Shown: positions 52,221 to 61,768 of the stretch, one piece after another
How positions within the stretch are numbered: the first letter of the stretch is position 1
Layout: each line of letters begins with the position of its first letter
NCBI GenBank assembly: GCA_002729885.1
Contig: PBUB01000033.1
Span: forward strand, 16,840 to 80,839
Source of the DNA: Spirochaetaceae bacterium
GTDB lineage: Bacteria; Spirochaetota; Leptospiria; Leptospirales; Leptonemataceae
Length of the DNA stretch: 64,000 bases
Direction: 5' to 3'
The notes under the pieces: generated by a model
The model's database searches: none
What the model was told of the DNA's origin: nothing
What the model saw: the letters and a program-made list of their open reading frames with translations, nothing else
Position numbers and translations under genes: made by a program

Positions 52221-53000
52221 ATGCGGCGCCGCAGTTATAAATATCTAGTTCTTGCAGTCTTTTTGCTTCTTCCGGGCTCTCTCTTTGCCCAGGCCATTCC
52301 GGACATTTCACTTCCTGTCATCGACGGAATTCGATCAGCCCGGAACGGAGAAGAAGCTTCCACATCCCTGATGCTCATCATGCTGGTGACCTTTCTGAGT
52401 CTGGCACCAGCCATCATCATGATGATGACCAGCTTTACGAAGGTAGTCATCGTATTCGATTTCGTGCGAAGAGCTCTTTCGCTTCAGAACATGCCTCCCA
52501 ACCAGGTGCTCTTTGGCCTGGCGATATTCCTGACTATCTTCATCATGGCCCCTACCATTCAGGAGTTCAACAAGGTAGCCCTGAATCCGTATTTGAACGG
52601 CGACGGAATGACTACTACGGAATTTGTCCAGGAAGGAGTTAAACCCTTTCGCAGCTTTATGATTCGTCAGATCGGCAAGGATGGGGCCAGCGAAATCGCT
52701 CTGTTCGTGGAAATGTCCGGAAAGGATCGAAATGCCATCAAAAGCGTGGATGATATAGATACCTACATCCTGATTCCGGCCTTCATGCTTTCAGAGATCA
52801 AAAAGGCCTTCATCATTGGCATTGTCATATTTGTACCATTCATAGTCATCGATCTCGTGGTAGCCTCCACTCTAATGTCTATGGGGATGATCATGTTGCC
52901 GCCGGCCATGATCTCTCTACCGTTTAAGATCATTCTCTTTATCCTGGTGGATGGCTGGCATCTGATTACCTATAACCTGGTGCTCTCATATTCTGCCTGA
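52221..53000 (+). CDS. fliP: Flagellar type III export gate protein FliP
   Basis: 259 residues. Signal peptide ([18 protein letters not shown]) then four membrane segments. Family motifs: [20 protein letters not shown] near 50-70, [40 protein letters not shown] and a C-terminal [20 protein letters not shown]. It forms the core of the export pore with FliQ and FliR in the inner membrane. GGGGTG precedes the ATG. The 162-base gap after fliO contains the repeated 12-base element and an imperfect GCCGGC hairpin. Confidence 0.95.
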   Translation: MRRRSYKYLVLAVFLLLPGSLFAQAIPDISLPVIDGIRSARNGEEASTSLMLIMLVTFLSLAPAIIMMMTSFTKVVIVFDFVRRALSLQNMPPNQVLFGLAIFLTIFIMAPTIQEFNKVALNPYLNGDGMTTTEFVQEGVKPFRSFMIRQIGKDGASEIALFVEMSGKDRNAIKSVDDIDTYILIPAFMLSEIKKAFIIGIVIFVPFIVIDLVVASTLMSMGMIMLPPAMISLPFKIILFILVDGWHLITYNLVLSYSA

Positions 53001-53024
53001 GGCGAAAGCGAAAAGGAGTAAATC

Positions 53025-53288
53025 ATGCTCGAAACAGATGCAATTAAACTAATACACGACGCTCTGATTGTAGTGATGAAGGCTGCCGGGCCTATGCTCA
53101 TATTGAGTATGATTACCGGTCTGGTGATCTCCATTCTTCAGACTACAACATCCATTCAAGAGCAAACCCTGACGTTTGTTCCCAAGCTCATCGCAGTCTT
53201 TCTGGCTATAATGGTTTTTTCTGCCTATATAATCCATACTACCGTGGATTACACTGTAGGAGTATTTGAGCTGATTCGTCGTTTTTAA
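53025..53288 (+). CDS. fliQ: Flagellar export gate protein FliQ
   Basis: 87 residues, full length for FliQ. Two membrane segments, one in AAGPMLILSMITGLVISILQ and one in IAVFLAIMVFSAYIIHTTVD, flank TTTSIQEQTLTFVPKL, the conserved central loop. AAGGAG six bases upstream is the best ribosome binding site in the window. It lies 24 bases after fliP, and the fliR ATG begins one base after its stop codon. Confidence 0.95.
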   Translation: MLETDAIKLIHDALIVVMKAAGPMLILSMITGLVISILQTTTSIQEQTLTFVPKLIAVFLAIMVFSAYIIHTTVDYTVGVFELIRRF

Positions 53289-53289
53289 A

Positions 53290-54123
53290 ATGGAAGCACT
53301 GTCCACAGGACTACTATATTACGTTCTAATCCTGGCAAGGGTAGCGGGGTTGATCTTTACAACCCCTATCTTTAATTCCCAGGCTGTGGGTTATCGTGCG
53401 CAGATGGTACTTGCGCTTATGCTTTCCTTTGTCCTTTATCCCATTGTAGCCAATCATTTGAACGCACCTCCCAATACAATGGGCCCATTCATACTGGAAA
53501 TCCTGTCCCAGGTATTTATGGGAACGATCATGGGATTTATGATTCAGCTATTGTTTGCAGCCTTTCAGCTGGCGGGGGAGTTCTTCTCTCTGCAAATGGG
53601 TATTTCGTTTTCTGAAGTGCTGGATCCTCAGGCCCAGGTTTCCATCCCGGTGATGGGCACTCTGAAAAACCTGATAGGTACATTGCTTTTTCTGGCCGTT
53701 CCTTTCGAAATCGACGGAGTCTACGCCCCGGCTTATTTGCATCTGGTTCGTGCGGTGGCTTATTCCTTCGTGGCCGTTCCTACCATCATTATCGATGGTC
53801 AGACCAGTGGAGGACTTCTCAATTACATGGATGAATCCTTCGGGGTCATGTTTCTTACCGCTCTTCGCATTGGAATTCCCATGATGGGCATATTATTTAT
53901 CAGTTCTGTAATGCTGGGCATTATGGGTCGTGCTGCGCCTCAGTTGAACCTGATGAACATGGGTATCCAGATCAATATCATGGTAGGCCTGCTTGTGATG
54001 ATCACAGTCCTTCCGGTAATCATTCCCCTTATGCGAGATTCCTTCGCATCCATGTACGATGTAATCGGAGAGATGTTCGATACATGGCCCAAAGCCCGAC
54101 CTGGAGCTGTAAATGCTGGCTAG
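53290..54123 (+). CDS. fliR: Flagellar export gate protein FliR
   Basis: 277 residues with six membrane segments. Family features: ARVAGLIFTTPIFNSQAVGY near 13-33, FQLAGEFFSLQMGISFSEVL with DPQAQVSIP, and a late INIMVGLLVMITVLPVIIPL. It completes the FliP-FliQ-FliR gate. No ribosome binding site precedes the ATG, so translation is probably coupled to fliQ. The 3' end overlaps the flhB frame by 11 bases. Confidence 0.93.
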   Translation: MEALSTGLLYYVLILARVAGLIFTTPIFNSQAVGYRAQMVLALMLSFVLYPIVANHLNAPPNTMGPFILEILSQVFMGTIMGFMIQLLFAAFQLAGEFFSLQMGISFSEVLDPQAQVSIPVMGTLKNLIGTLLFLAVPFEIDGVYAPAYLHLVRAVAYSFVAVPTIIIDGQTSGGLLNYMDESFGVMFLTALRIGIPMMGILFISSVMLGIMGRAAPQLNLMNMGIQINIMVGLLVMITVLPVIIPLMRDSFASMYDVIGEMFDTWPKARPGAVNAG

Positions 54124-55501
54124 ATGGCTCCAGATATTTCGTAAGAGCGCAGTCCTGGATACTGAGCATCAGTGGAAGGAAGATCTTTCGCACCGGCCGA
54201 AGGGGGACTCCTATCTCCTGTGCCATTCATCCGTTGCGGTTGAAGCGATATCGGTTCTGACTTCCAGTATTCGGCCCTGCTTTTCTTCGGAAAAGCTGGA
54301 TGCAAATATTGTGTCCTCCTCTATTTACAATTGGACTAATCAATCTTCTTACATTCAGTTTCACGGCTCTGCACTGGATTTTCTGACCGGGCCTCATACT
54401 GAAGAAGGCTGGCTGGATCTACAGCTATTTGCTGCCGAGGACGAAGGCCGTACCGAAGAGCCCAGTGAACGCAGAAAACGCGAAGAGCGTGAAAAAGGAA
54501 ACGTTCCCAAAAGCCAGGATATGGCGGGCTCGGCCATCCTCATAGGTGGCGTATTGATGCTCTTTCTCTTTGGAACCTACATGGTACAGAGAATCGGTGA
54601 GATGTTCAGCCGTTACTTTGGTCTCATTGCGACGCAGCAGGGAGTGTTTGGAATTGAAGAGCTTCAAGTCTTGATGAAGGATCTGTTCTATCAGACGGGT
54701 ATGATCTTGCTACCCATTCTAGTAGTGACCATTGTCATGGGCATCATAGGAAATGTAGTCCAGGTAGGACTGATGTTTTCATTACAGACCCTGCAATTTC
54801 GCTTCGAAAGAATGAAGCCAGATTTCAAGAGAGTGCTTCCTGTAAGGCGAAATCTATTCAATCTACTTAAAGTGATCATGCAGATGCTCATTATTGCCGG
54901 CGCTGCCTATCTGGTGATCGTAGATGACTTTATTCCCATGCTCAAAGCGTCGGGGATGGGACTTACTCAGGCCGTGACGATATTTGCAACCGTGGCGCTG
55001 AAATTGCTGTTGCTTTGCGGTGTCCTTCTATTGATCATCAGCATTCCGGATTTCTTTTATCAACGCTTTGAATACATCGAGAACCTAAAAGTTACAACAG
55101 CAGAAGCGAAGCGGGAACGAAAGGATGAAGAAGGAGATCCTTTGCTCAAGCAGAGGCAGCGAGAGCGAGCCTATGAAATGAGGCGTCAGAAGAACATGCT
55201 GGGTGAAGTGCCGCAGGCAGATGTGGTAATTACAAACCCAACCCACTATGCTGTTGCCTTGAAATATGATCAGCTGGAATCCACGGCACCCATGGTCATT
55301 GCCAAGGGGACCGATCAACTCGCATTCAGCATTCGCAAGGTGGCCCAGGAGCACAGTATTCCCGTGGAGGAAAATCCGCTGCTGGCGCGCACATTGTACA
55401 GAGACGTGGAGATAGGACAGGAGATACCGGAAAGCCTGTATCGAGCCGTGAGTGTAATCTTCTCCAGACTTACTAAATTCAGACAGAGGGCAGGCGCATG
55501 A
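54113..55501 (+). CDS. flhB: Flagellar export switch protein FlhB with a long N-terminal extension
   Basis: 462 residues from ATG 54113. The canonical FlhB begins only near residue 106 at LQLFAAEDEGRTEEPSERRK. Four membrane segments follow, then the linker and the autocleavage site NPTH at about 375-378 (VVITNPTHYAVALKYD), as in Salmonella Asn269 plus the extension. The extra 105 residues are not hydrophobic and not low-complexity (NIVSSSIYNWTNQSSYIQFH). No ATG or good ribosome binding site lies nearer the domain; a GTG near residue 67 is the only internal option. FlhB switches export from hook to filament substrates. Confidence 0.92.
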   Translation: MLARWLQIFRKSAVLDTEHQWKEDLSHRPKGDSYLLCHSSVAVEAISVLTSSIRPCFSSEKLDANIVSSSIYNWTNQSSYIQFHGSALDFLTGPHTEEGWLDLQLFAAEDEGRTEEPSERRKREEREKGNVPKSQDMAGSAILIGGVLMLFLFGTYMVQRIGEMFSRYFGLIATQQGVFGIEELQVLMKDLFYQTGMILLPILVVTIVMGIIGNVVQVGLMFSLQTLQFRFERMKPDFKRVLPVRRNLFNLLKVIMQMLIIAGAAYLVIVDDFIPMLKASGMGLTQAVTIFATVALKLLLLCGVLLLIISIPDFFYQRFEYIENLKVTTAEAKRERKDEEGDPLLKQRQRERAYEMRRQKNMLGEVPQADVVITNPTHYAVALKYDQLESTAPMVIAKGTDQLAFSIRKVAQEHSIPVEENPLLARTLYRDVEIGQEIPESLYRAVSVIFSRLTKFRQRAGA

Positions 55502-57639
55502 AAGAGCTTCTGGAGCAAATTACGAAGCACTTCAAGAGTACGGAGACTGTGCTCGGTCTGGGCGTAGTATTCATTCTTGTTTTGATCATTGTACCTCTTC
55601 CCGGGGTACTTCTGGATGTGCTCATCGCAGTGAGTTTGCTATCTGCAATCTTGATCTTGATGACATCTCTGGGCACAAATAGCCCTGCAGAGTTTACTGC
55701 CTTTCCTACGCTGCTTTTGATTACTACGATTTACAGACTGGCTGTAAACATTTCCACCACCAGGATGATTCTTACTGAAGGGGATCAAGCGGACAGTGCT
55801 CTGGTAAGTGCATTCGGCTCATTTGTAGTGGGCGGTGGAAATTCCATGGGCTCCTACGTTGTAGGTATCATCATCTTTCTGATCTTAACGTTGGTGCAGA
55901 TCATTGTAATTACAAAAGGTGCTACCCGGGTTTCCGAAGTAGCGGCCCGATTCGCATTGGATTCATTGCCTGGTAAGCAGCTTGCTATTGATTCGGATCA
56001 ACAGGCAGGCTACATCGATGAACGAGAAGCAAGACGACGTAGAAATCTTCTACAGACTGAAATGAACTTCTACGGAGCCATGGATGGTGCCTCCAAGTTT
56101 GTGCAGGGAGATGTTCGGCTGGGCCTGGTGATTACGGCCATTAACATCATAGGCGGATTGATCCTGGGAGTTACCATTCAGGGAGAATCCTTTACCAATG
56201 CCCTGGAAATCTATACCAGATTTACCATCGGTGATGGTCTGGTATCGCAGATCCCGGCTCTTTTGATATCTGCTGCTACAGGTATTATCGTTTCCAGAAG
56301 TACATCCGAGGACTCGCTACCGCATGACCTGAAGACCCAGCTACTTTCCAATACAGGCATTCTCTACGTTACCGGCGGTTTTCTGATTCTTGCTGGCTTT
56401 CTGCCTGGATTTCCTCTGATCGCCATGGCTTCTCTGGGTGGCGGACTTATCTATCTGGGGTATCAGATGGACAAGAGCAAACAGAAGAAGGTAGAAGAAG
56501 AGGCCAGACAGGAACAGGAGAAATCCGACGAACGAAAACCGGAATCCTATCTGGAGCATCTTCGCACAGAACCTCTGGAAGTAGAGATTGGATACAGTCT
56601 GATTCCTCTGGTGGATCCCAAGCAGGGAGGCACCTTGCTGGATCAGATTTCCAGGCTTAGAAGAAGGTTTGCCATGGAAAGCGGCTTGATCGTGCCTCCT
56701 GTGCGAATTCGAGATAATATGAACCTGGAAGCAGGGGAATACAACATAAAACTTCAGGGTAGTTCCATTGCGGGCTCCACCCTGGAATCCGAAAAGCTCA
56801 TGGCCATCGACACCGGTCGCACCACCGGAACTCTTGAGGGACTGGCTTCCTTTCAGGAGCCTACCTATGGACTGAAAGCCTACTGGATTGATCCCACTCA
56901 AAAATCAGAAGCGGAAGGTATGGGATTCGATGTCGTGGATCCATCCACCGTGATTGCAACGCATCTATCCAGCGTGATTCAGCAAAACAGCCAGGAGATC
57001 ATGGGTCGCCAGGAAATCAAAAGCATCATCGACAGTGTGCGGGAAGACAATCCTGTGGTGGTGGATGAGCTCATGGGCAAGGATGGCATGACCCTGGGCC
57101 AGGTTCAGACTGTGCTCAAGAACTTGCTCAAAGAGGGAGTGAGCATCCGCAATATGACCAAAATCCTGGAAACTGTGTCCGACCATCTGGACAGAGGTCA
57201 GCCCCGGGATCCGTATCTAATTACAGAGTCGGTGCGGCAGGCCCTGAAACGTCAGGTTGTGGGGGATCTCATCGGCGGCGAAAAGAAGCTAAGAGTAATC
57301 ACCCTGGATCCTGGACTGGATCGAAGGCTGCGTGAAGGTATCCATCGGGATCCGGAACTGGGCTTTGTGATGTCTCTAAAACCGGATGTGCAGGTAGCCC
57401 TCAGAGATGCCCTGGAAGAAGAGGTGAAAAAGTCTCAGGATGCCGGCCGAAATGCTGTATTTCTCACCAGTTCGGCTGTGCGAGCCGGAATATTTTATAT
57501 ACTTGAACGCCTGTTTCCCATCAGAAACTTCGCAGTACTGGCTCATGAAGAAATCCCCTCCGATATTGATGTGGAAGCGGTGAGCCAGCTAAGTCTGCGC
57601 AGCCGGGCGGAAGAGGAAATGGCCGGCGCTCAGGCATGA
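55498..57639 (+). CDS. flhA: Flagellar export protein FlhA
   Basis: 713 residues. The N-terminal 330 residues hold eight membrane segments and the conserved FHIPEP region, seen as NSPAEFTAFPTLLLITTIYR and LPGKQLAIDSDQQAGYIDER. The cytoplasmic part (350-700) has VGYSLIPLVDPKQ-like context (written here IGYSLIPLVDPKQG), DPSTVIATHLSSVI and VREDNPVVVDELM. It forms the nonameric ring that docks export substrates. The ATG overlaps the flhB stop in ATGA. No flhF or flhG follows, unlike many motility operons. Confidence 0.95.
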   Translation: MKELLEQITKHFKSTETVLGLGVVFILVLIIVPLPGVLLDVLIAVSLLSAILILMTSLGTNSPAEFTAFPTLLLITTIYRLAVNISTTRMILTEGDQADSALVSAFGSFVVGGGNSMGSYVVGIIIFLILTLVQIIVITKGATRVSEVAARFALDSLPGKQLAIDSDQQAGYIDEREARRRRNLLQTEMNFYGAMDGASKFVQGDVRLGLVITAINIIGGLILGVTIQGESFTNALEIYTRFTIGDGLVSQIPALLISAATGIIVSRSTSEDSLPHDLKTQLLSNTGILYVTGGFLILAGFLPGFPLIAMASLGGGLIYLGYQMDKSKQKKVEEEARQEQEKSDERKPESYLEHLRTEPLEVEIGYSLIPLVDPKQGGTLLDQISRLRRRFAMESGLIVPPVRIRDNMNLEAGEYNIKLQGSSIAGSTLESEKLMAIDTGRTTGTLEGLASFQEPTYGLKAYWIDPTQKSEAEGMGFDVVDPSTVIATHLSSVIQQNSQEIMGRQEIKSIIDSVREDNPVVVDELMGKDGMTLGQVQTVLKNLLKEGVSIRNMTKILETVSDHLDRGQPRDPYLITESVRQALKRQVVGDLIGGEKKLRVITLDPGLDRRLREGIHRDPELGFVMSLKPDVQVALRDALEEEVKKSQDAGRNAVFLTSSAVRAGIFYILERLFPIRNFAVLAHEEIPSDIDVEAVSQLSLRSRAEEEMAGAQA

Positions 57640-57782
57640 TTCCTTGCTGATTGCTAATATCTGACGTCCTGGTCAGCGGCACCCTGCTTTCGTCGTTCCT
57701 TTATCAGGGAATTTCGATGGAGCTGCCGGGAACGGGCAGGGATGGATTGCAGTTGGACCCGGAGCCTCGGAGATTGATCTAG

Positions 57783-58931
57783 ATGAATCGTTTTGTTAAG
57801 TTTCTGGTATTACTGGCCATTCTGATGGTGGCTTTCTTTATCTTTCAATGGATTCGCGGTTTCTTTGCTGATGATGTGGCCGCCCGTTTCGCAGATGAAG
57901 AGCCATTTTCCATTCGCTTTTCCGTACAAACCGAAGAAGATGCCAAATTACTGAGCATTTCCCGACTCATGCTGTATCCAGCAGAGAAGAAAGCTGTATT
58001 CTATTTTTTGAACACGGCCAGCCACTTTCCTGACGAAGAGGATAACATTGCCAACCTTTCCGCTTTTTCGGCGGATCGATTTCGTCAGTGGGTGGGTAGC
58101 GGGGCCGATTACAATCTGTACTTCACAGAAAAGAATATGGGCCGCTTTATCGACTTTCTGGGGGGCATGCAAATTTTTCTGCCTCAGCCGGTGGTGATCA
58201 AGGATTCCAGGTATCAATACCCACATGGCATTCAGTTTCTTTCCGGACAACAGGCTATGGAGTTTTCCCATGGAGCCATTCCTCTGGAAAGAGGCTCAGA
58301 TCATCTTGCTCAGCTGGATCGACTGTTCCGCACAGAAAGTGTGATCCTTAACCTGTTATGGCAGCTTCCCGCCAGGCAGGAATTCCTGGAATCCGACGGA
58401 GTGATTCCTTTTCTTTACGGTCTTGCCGATACCGATCTTACCACTGAAGAGTTTGGTTCTCTGTTGCTCTATTTCGCTTCCGAGGAAGACCTGGATGTAT
58501 TTGTCCTGGAAACTCCTCTGCAATTCGAGGAAGATCCCAAAAATCCCTACGAGAAACGACTGGCTGTAAACGAAGAGCGATGCGAAGAGCATTACAATAA
58601 GTTTTTACAGGAAATGCGTACTGGAGCCCTGGATACCGCCTCCTTTCCCATGGATGTACAGAATGGCACCGAGCGCGGTGGCCTGGCCGGACGAGTGAAG
58701 CAATTTCTGCACGGAAGCGGTACCGAAGTGCTGTATGCAGATAACTATGAGCGCAAGCCTTTGCCAGAGAGTGTGGTTCTGGAACGCTCCGGAAGCTTTT
58801 CGGTGGCCCGGCGAATCGCCTACAAGACCGGGCGAAGTCGAGACAGGGTATTTTTCCTTCGTCAGCCGCTGGATATTAGCGGCACCTTCATTCTGGGAGA
58901 GGACTTCCAGATCAAGGACCTAAAGTACTGA
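57783..58931 (+). CDS. LytR/CpsA/Psr-type protein with LytR C-terminal domain
   Basis: 382 residues. One N-terminal membrane anchor (FLVLLAILMVAFFIFQWIRG). The central region resembles an LCP domain in outline (ADYNLYFTEKNMGRFIDFLG, GIQFLSGQQAMEFSHGAIPL and a QLDRLFRTESVILNLLWQL helix). The conserved LCP arginines and acidic residues are only partly visible. The last 90 residues are a LytR_C domain, starting MDVQNGTERGGLAGRVKQFL. LCP proteins attach polymers to the cell wall; the role in a spirochaete is unclear. rsfS follows 37 bases later and is probably in the same transcript. Confidence 0.78.
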   Translation: MNRFVKFLVLLAILMVAFFIFQWIRGFFADDVAARFADEEPFSIRFSVQTEEDAKLLSISRLMLYPAEKKAVFYFLNTASHFPDEEDNIANLSAFSADRFRQWVGSGADYNLYFTEKNMGRFIDFLGGMQIFLPQPVVIKDSRYQYPHGIQFLSGQQAMEFSHGAIPLERGSDHLAQLDRLFRTESVILNLLWQLPARQEFLESDGVIPFLYGLADTDLTTEEFGSLLLYFASEEDLDVFVLETPLQFEEDPKNPYEKRLAVNEERCEEHYNKFLQEMRTGALDTASFPMDVQNGTERGGLAGRVKQFLHGSGTEVLYADNYERKPLPESVVLERSGSFSVARRIAYKTGRSRDRVFFLRQPLDISGTFILGEDFQIKDLKY

Positions 58932-58968
58932 TTGATGCCACAGGCCCGGTGCGGGAAATGGCAACTGA

Positions 58969-59394
58969 ATGTCTGAAGCGAAGAAACAGAAGGCAGCTGC
59001 CGCATCCAGAGAAGTATCTGGCGTGGATCCAGAGGCCTATGAGCTGGCCATGGAAGTGGTGGATATCCTGGAAGAGAAATCTGCCGGTGGAATTCTTGCC
59101 ATCAATCTGGAAAAGGTGAATCCCTATTTCTGTCTCTTTGTAATCGCCAGTGCTAACTCCAGCGTGCAGTTAAAGACCCTGGCCCGGGAGATTCAAAAAC
59201 GTCTGGGGCACAGGCTTGTGGCCAGGGGACTTAAGGCAGATGACATTGAATCTGGCTGGGTGATTCAAGATTTTGGAGATGTCATCCTGCATCTTTTTAT
59301 GCCCGACCAGCGCTCATTCTACAATCTGGAAAGACTCTGGGGAGATGCACCGGTGGTGTATCGTTCGCAGGATCTGCAAAAAGACTCCCTTTAG
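58969..59394 (+). CDS. rsfS: Ribosomal silencing factor RsfS
   Basis: 141 residues with a basic, Ala-rich N-terminal tail of about 25. The Iojap/RsfS core follows: NPYFCLFVIASANSSVQLKT with the conserved serine-rich loop, GLKADDIESGWVIQDFGDVI with the family's W-V-x-x-D-x-G-D, and LFMPDQRSFYNLERLWGDAP. RsfS binds L14 and blocks subunit joining when nutrients are short. It follows the LCP-type gene and ends the rightward transcript; the next gene is on the opposite strand. Confidence 0.93.
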   Translation: MSEAKKQKAAAASREVSGVDPEAYELAMEVVDILEEKSAGGILAINLEKVNPYFCLFVIASANSSVQLKTLAREIQKRLGHRLVARGLKADDIESGWVIQDFGDVILHLFMPDQRSFYNLERLWGDAPVVYRSQDLQKDSL

Positions 59395-59555
59395 ACTCCG
59401 TTTTGGGCCGTAAATTACCGTCTCGGTCTTTTAATCATTCCGTATTTGATAATTCGGAGGATGTCAATCCATGGTCCGAGCGGGCTTCGGCAGTAGTGTT
59501 TTCAACCCGGGCCAGCGCTTCAGGAGCACTGCCTGAGGAGCATCCTGTTTTTGAT

Positions 59556-59993
59556 TCAAGAATCCGATTCTGGATTCTGGTTGGCCTCTTCCTCTGGGCC
59601 GGCTTCTGATTTGAAGCGAATACTGGAAAAGAACAGTGCAAGTCCCAGAGTGAATACCCCTACAATCAGCAGTCCAGCCACCGGGCTTTGAGACAAGGTA
59701 GAGGGAAAGGTAAAGAGCGAAGTGGCAATCCAGATGCCAGAAATACGAACAATCAGGTGGGCCATTCGGGAATGCTTGCTTCGGTTAAAATAGGCCCAGA
59801 TCAGCGAAACACCAGGTACCAGTAGATAGATCATGGTAAGCCAGCCGTACGGAGATTGTTCCGGTCTGGCCAGCCATCCCAGAAAGTTCAGAATACCCAG
59901 AAGCGAAAAGATTACTCCTGCAGTAATCGTGGTTCGAAAGAGCGATTTTAGCGCTCTGTTCTGGATTGTGGAATCGGTTTCTATATATTCCAT
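59556..59993 (-). CDS. Integral membrane protein of unknown function
   Basis: 145 residues with four membrane segments: TAGVIFSLLGILNFLGWL, WLTMIYLLVPGVSLIWAYF, RISGIWIATSLFTFP and VAGLLIVGVFTLGLALFF. The C-terminal tail is acidic (SEAGPEEEANQNPESDS). Two of the loops contain basic residues, which suggests cytoplasmic placement of the N-terminus. The gene lies 37 bases downstream of the isoprenylcysteine-methyltransferase-like gene, probably in the same leftward transcript. No family is recognised. Confidence 0.6.
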   Translation of the reverse strand: MEYIETDSTIQNRALKSLFRTTITAGVIFSLLGILNFLGWLARPEQSPYGWLTMIYLLVPGVSLIWAYFNRSKHSRMAHLIVRISGIWIATSLFTFPSTLSQSPVAGLLIVGVFTLGLALFFSSIRFKSEAGPEEEANQNPESDS

Positions 59994-60030
59994 ATGCTAG
60001 CTCCCCGGGCCATGCAAGATGTGGGAGGGA

Positions 60031-60813
60031 TTATGGCCGTGCCGGATCCCACTCCAGTTTATGCATTCTCTTCATGGTTGCACTCACAACCTGAAATGAA
60101 AGTAGAAGGCCCATGACCGCATAAAGCGCAATGGCTCCTGGATCGGTCCAGCCCAGATCATGACGAAAATGGAACTTCAGAAGATTATACAGAGCCAGTG
60201 CAGTGAAGATTACTACGAAGGATCCGTGTTCTTTGTTGATCAGTCGCTTCCAGGTAAAGGTCATTCCCTCGGTGGATTGGGACCAGTCCTTGAGATTGCC
60301 CAGCATAAGACGGTTCACTTCTTTTTCGTATTTATCGTACTCGGCGCCAAACTTCCCTCGCAGAAACTTTTCTTCTGCGAAAATGATGCAGTAATAAAGA
60401 AAGTACACCAGAGGTAGAACAGCGATCCAGTACCAGAACTGATTTACAGAGACCAGGGCGCCGGTGGCAATAAGCAGATTTCCCAGATACAGTGGATTGC
60501 GACTGTGCGCAAACATTCCTCTGCGAACCAGGGTTTCTGCGTAGATCTTCTTGTTCAATCCGCCTCGTTTGATGTAGGCCCATCCAATAGTAATTCCTCG
60601 CACGATCTGGCCTGCGATGACGATTAACAGACCTATCACGGAGACAATGATTTCCTGGCTCAGCGAGATTTTCCATTGCTGCAGTGCAGGGATGGGAGGC
60701 AGATCCTGGCCGGGATAGGCCACCAGAACCAGAGCTGCGATGAGGATAAGAGTTAGAACGGTATCTCTCCATTTGAAAAAGAAATTACCGATGGATACCA
60801 TAAATGCTTTCAT
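60031..60813 (-). CDS. Isoprenylcysteine carboxyl methyltransferase / phospholipid methyltransferase family membrane protein
   Basis: 260 residues with about six membrane segments. The family signature is RRGMFAHSRNPLYLGNLLIA, the SAM-binding turn of ICMT and PEMT enzymes, followed by a WYWIAVLPLVYFLYYCIIFA segment and EEKFLRGKFGAEYDKYEKEV, the conserved cytoplasmic tail. It should methylate a lipid or prenylated thiol at the membrane; the acceptor is unknown. Downstream of a SAM-dependent methyltransferase gene by 40 bases, so two methyltransferases lie side by side. Confidence 0.82.
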   Translation of the reverse strand: MKAFMVSIGNFFFKWRDTVLTLILIAALVLVAYPGQDLPPIPALQQWKISLSQEIIVSVIGLLIVIAGQIVRGITIGWAYIKRGGLNKKIYAETLVRRGMFAHSRNPLYLGNLLIATGALVSVNQFWYWIAVLPLVYFLYYCIIFAEEKFLRGKFGAEYDKYEKEVNRLMLGNLKDWSQSTEGMTFTWKRLINKEHGSFVVIFTALALYNLLKFHFRHDLGWTDPGAIALYAVMGLLLSFQVVSATMKRMHKLEWDPARP

Positions 60814-60853
60814 TGAGTTGTCCTGTTTCCGCCCACAGGCGGCCGTTGGGTAT

Positions 60854-61570
60854 CTATTTGATGGCTACAAAGCCTTCGAAGCAGATATACTTCATTATGA
60901 CCATCATATCTTTAAAGCCTGCCCGGGCCAGCATATCCATGTTGCCCTGAGTTGAGAAAGGCTCCAGCACTCCTTTCAGGCTTTTGGATTTACCAATAAT
61001 CTCCTCTGGATTGAAGCCTCTCTCCAGTTTGAAATCGTTGTACAGGCCGGTAAGAATATCCTGAAATCTGGCATCCGGCCCTCTGGTTTTTTCAAACATC
61101 AACAGGGCTCCGCCCCAGTTCATGGATTCATAAATACGATTGAAGATTTCCTGACGATGAGCGGGACGTACAAACTGCATTGTATAATACGATATCACCA
61201 GATCGCAGCTTTCCATTTCCAGATCCATGAGCTCCTGGCACTGCATCTCAATCCTGGGCTCATCTGCCGTTCTCTGGCGCGCTTCCTGTACCATGGCTTC
61301 TTCTCGGTCGATGCCAATGAGCCTGAGGTTTGTTTTTCCTTTATGGCGCTCGGCCAGCTTGGAAAGCAGGCTACCTGTACTGGCGCCCAGATCGTAAACT
61401 ACCGAGCCATCTGCCAGAAAATAGTCTGAAACAGCAGTAATTAGATTATGCCCTTCCTGATAGAGTGGCACCGAGCGTCCTACGTGGGAATCGAAGGTAC
61501 GGGGAACATCGCCACCGAATGTCCAGGATGCATCGGTGCTGCGAATGTTATCGCCCACATTAAAGTCCAT
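60854..61570 (-). CDS. Class I SAM-dependent methyltransferase, CmoA-like
   Basis: 238 residues. FDSHVGRSVPLYQEGHNLI near 27-45 and the SAM site VVYDLGASTGSLLSKLAE near 58-75, then LIGIDREEAMVQEAR, CDLVISYYTMQFV and a final AGFKDMMVIMKYICFEGFVA. The layout matches CmoA, the carboxy-SAM synthase of wobble-uridine modification, but the arginine residues that hold the carboxylate are not clearly conserved. A tRNA methyltransferase or carboxy-SAM synthase is the best guess. It heads the leftward three-gene cluster with the membrane methyltransferase. Confidence 0.72.
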   Translation of the reverse strand: MDFNVGDNIRSTDASWTFGGDVPRTFDSHVGRSVPLYQEGHNLITAVSDYFLADGSVVYDLGASTGSLLSKLAERHKGKTNLRLIGIDREEAMVQEARQRTADEPRIEMQCQELMDLEMESCDLVISYYTMQFVRPAHRQEIFNRIYESMNWGGALLMFEKTRGPDARFQDILTGLYNDFKLERGFNPEEIIGKSKSLKGVLEPFSTQGNMDMLARAGFKDMMVIMKYICFEGFVAIK

Positions 61571-61768
61571 ACTTACCGGGATGGCGGACTAGCAATGTCG
61601 GTCAATTGAGAAAAATCAAAAGGCTGGCCCACATAATTGGACTCAAAAGGATGGTCTCAGTAGCTTTACATTGGTAGTTTTCCGGGAGGCTGCCCATCTG
61701 CGAAAGCATGGGCCGACGGAGGTTCCGTACTGAATCCCCTGGAAAAGTTATTTAGTTAAGGATCATAA

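Noticed and set aside
52153..52250. Short frame MRHNFFCLYVG starting at the repeated element before fliP.
   Set aside because: It is out of frame with fliP, ends inside it after about 30 codons and has no ribosome binding site.
57640..57782. Remnant of flhF/flhG after flhA.
   Set aside because: The 143-base gap has a short 21-codon frame ending TAG at the next ATG but no recognisable FlhF or FlhG motif.
59403..59609. 68-codon plus frame after rsfS ending RIRFWILVGLFLWAGF, which looks like the membrane start of a penicillin-binding protein.
   Set aside because: The hydrophobic end is the antisense of the acidic C-terminus of the gene at 59556-59993 (EEEANQNPES), which explains it fully.
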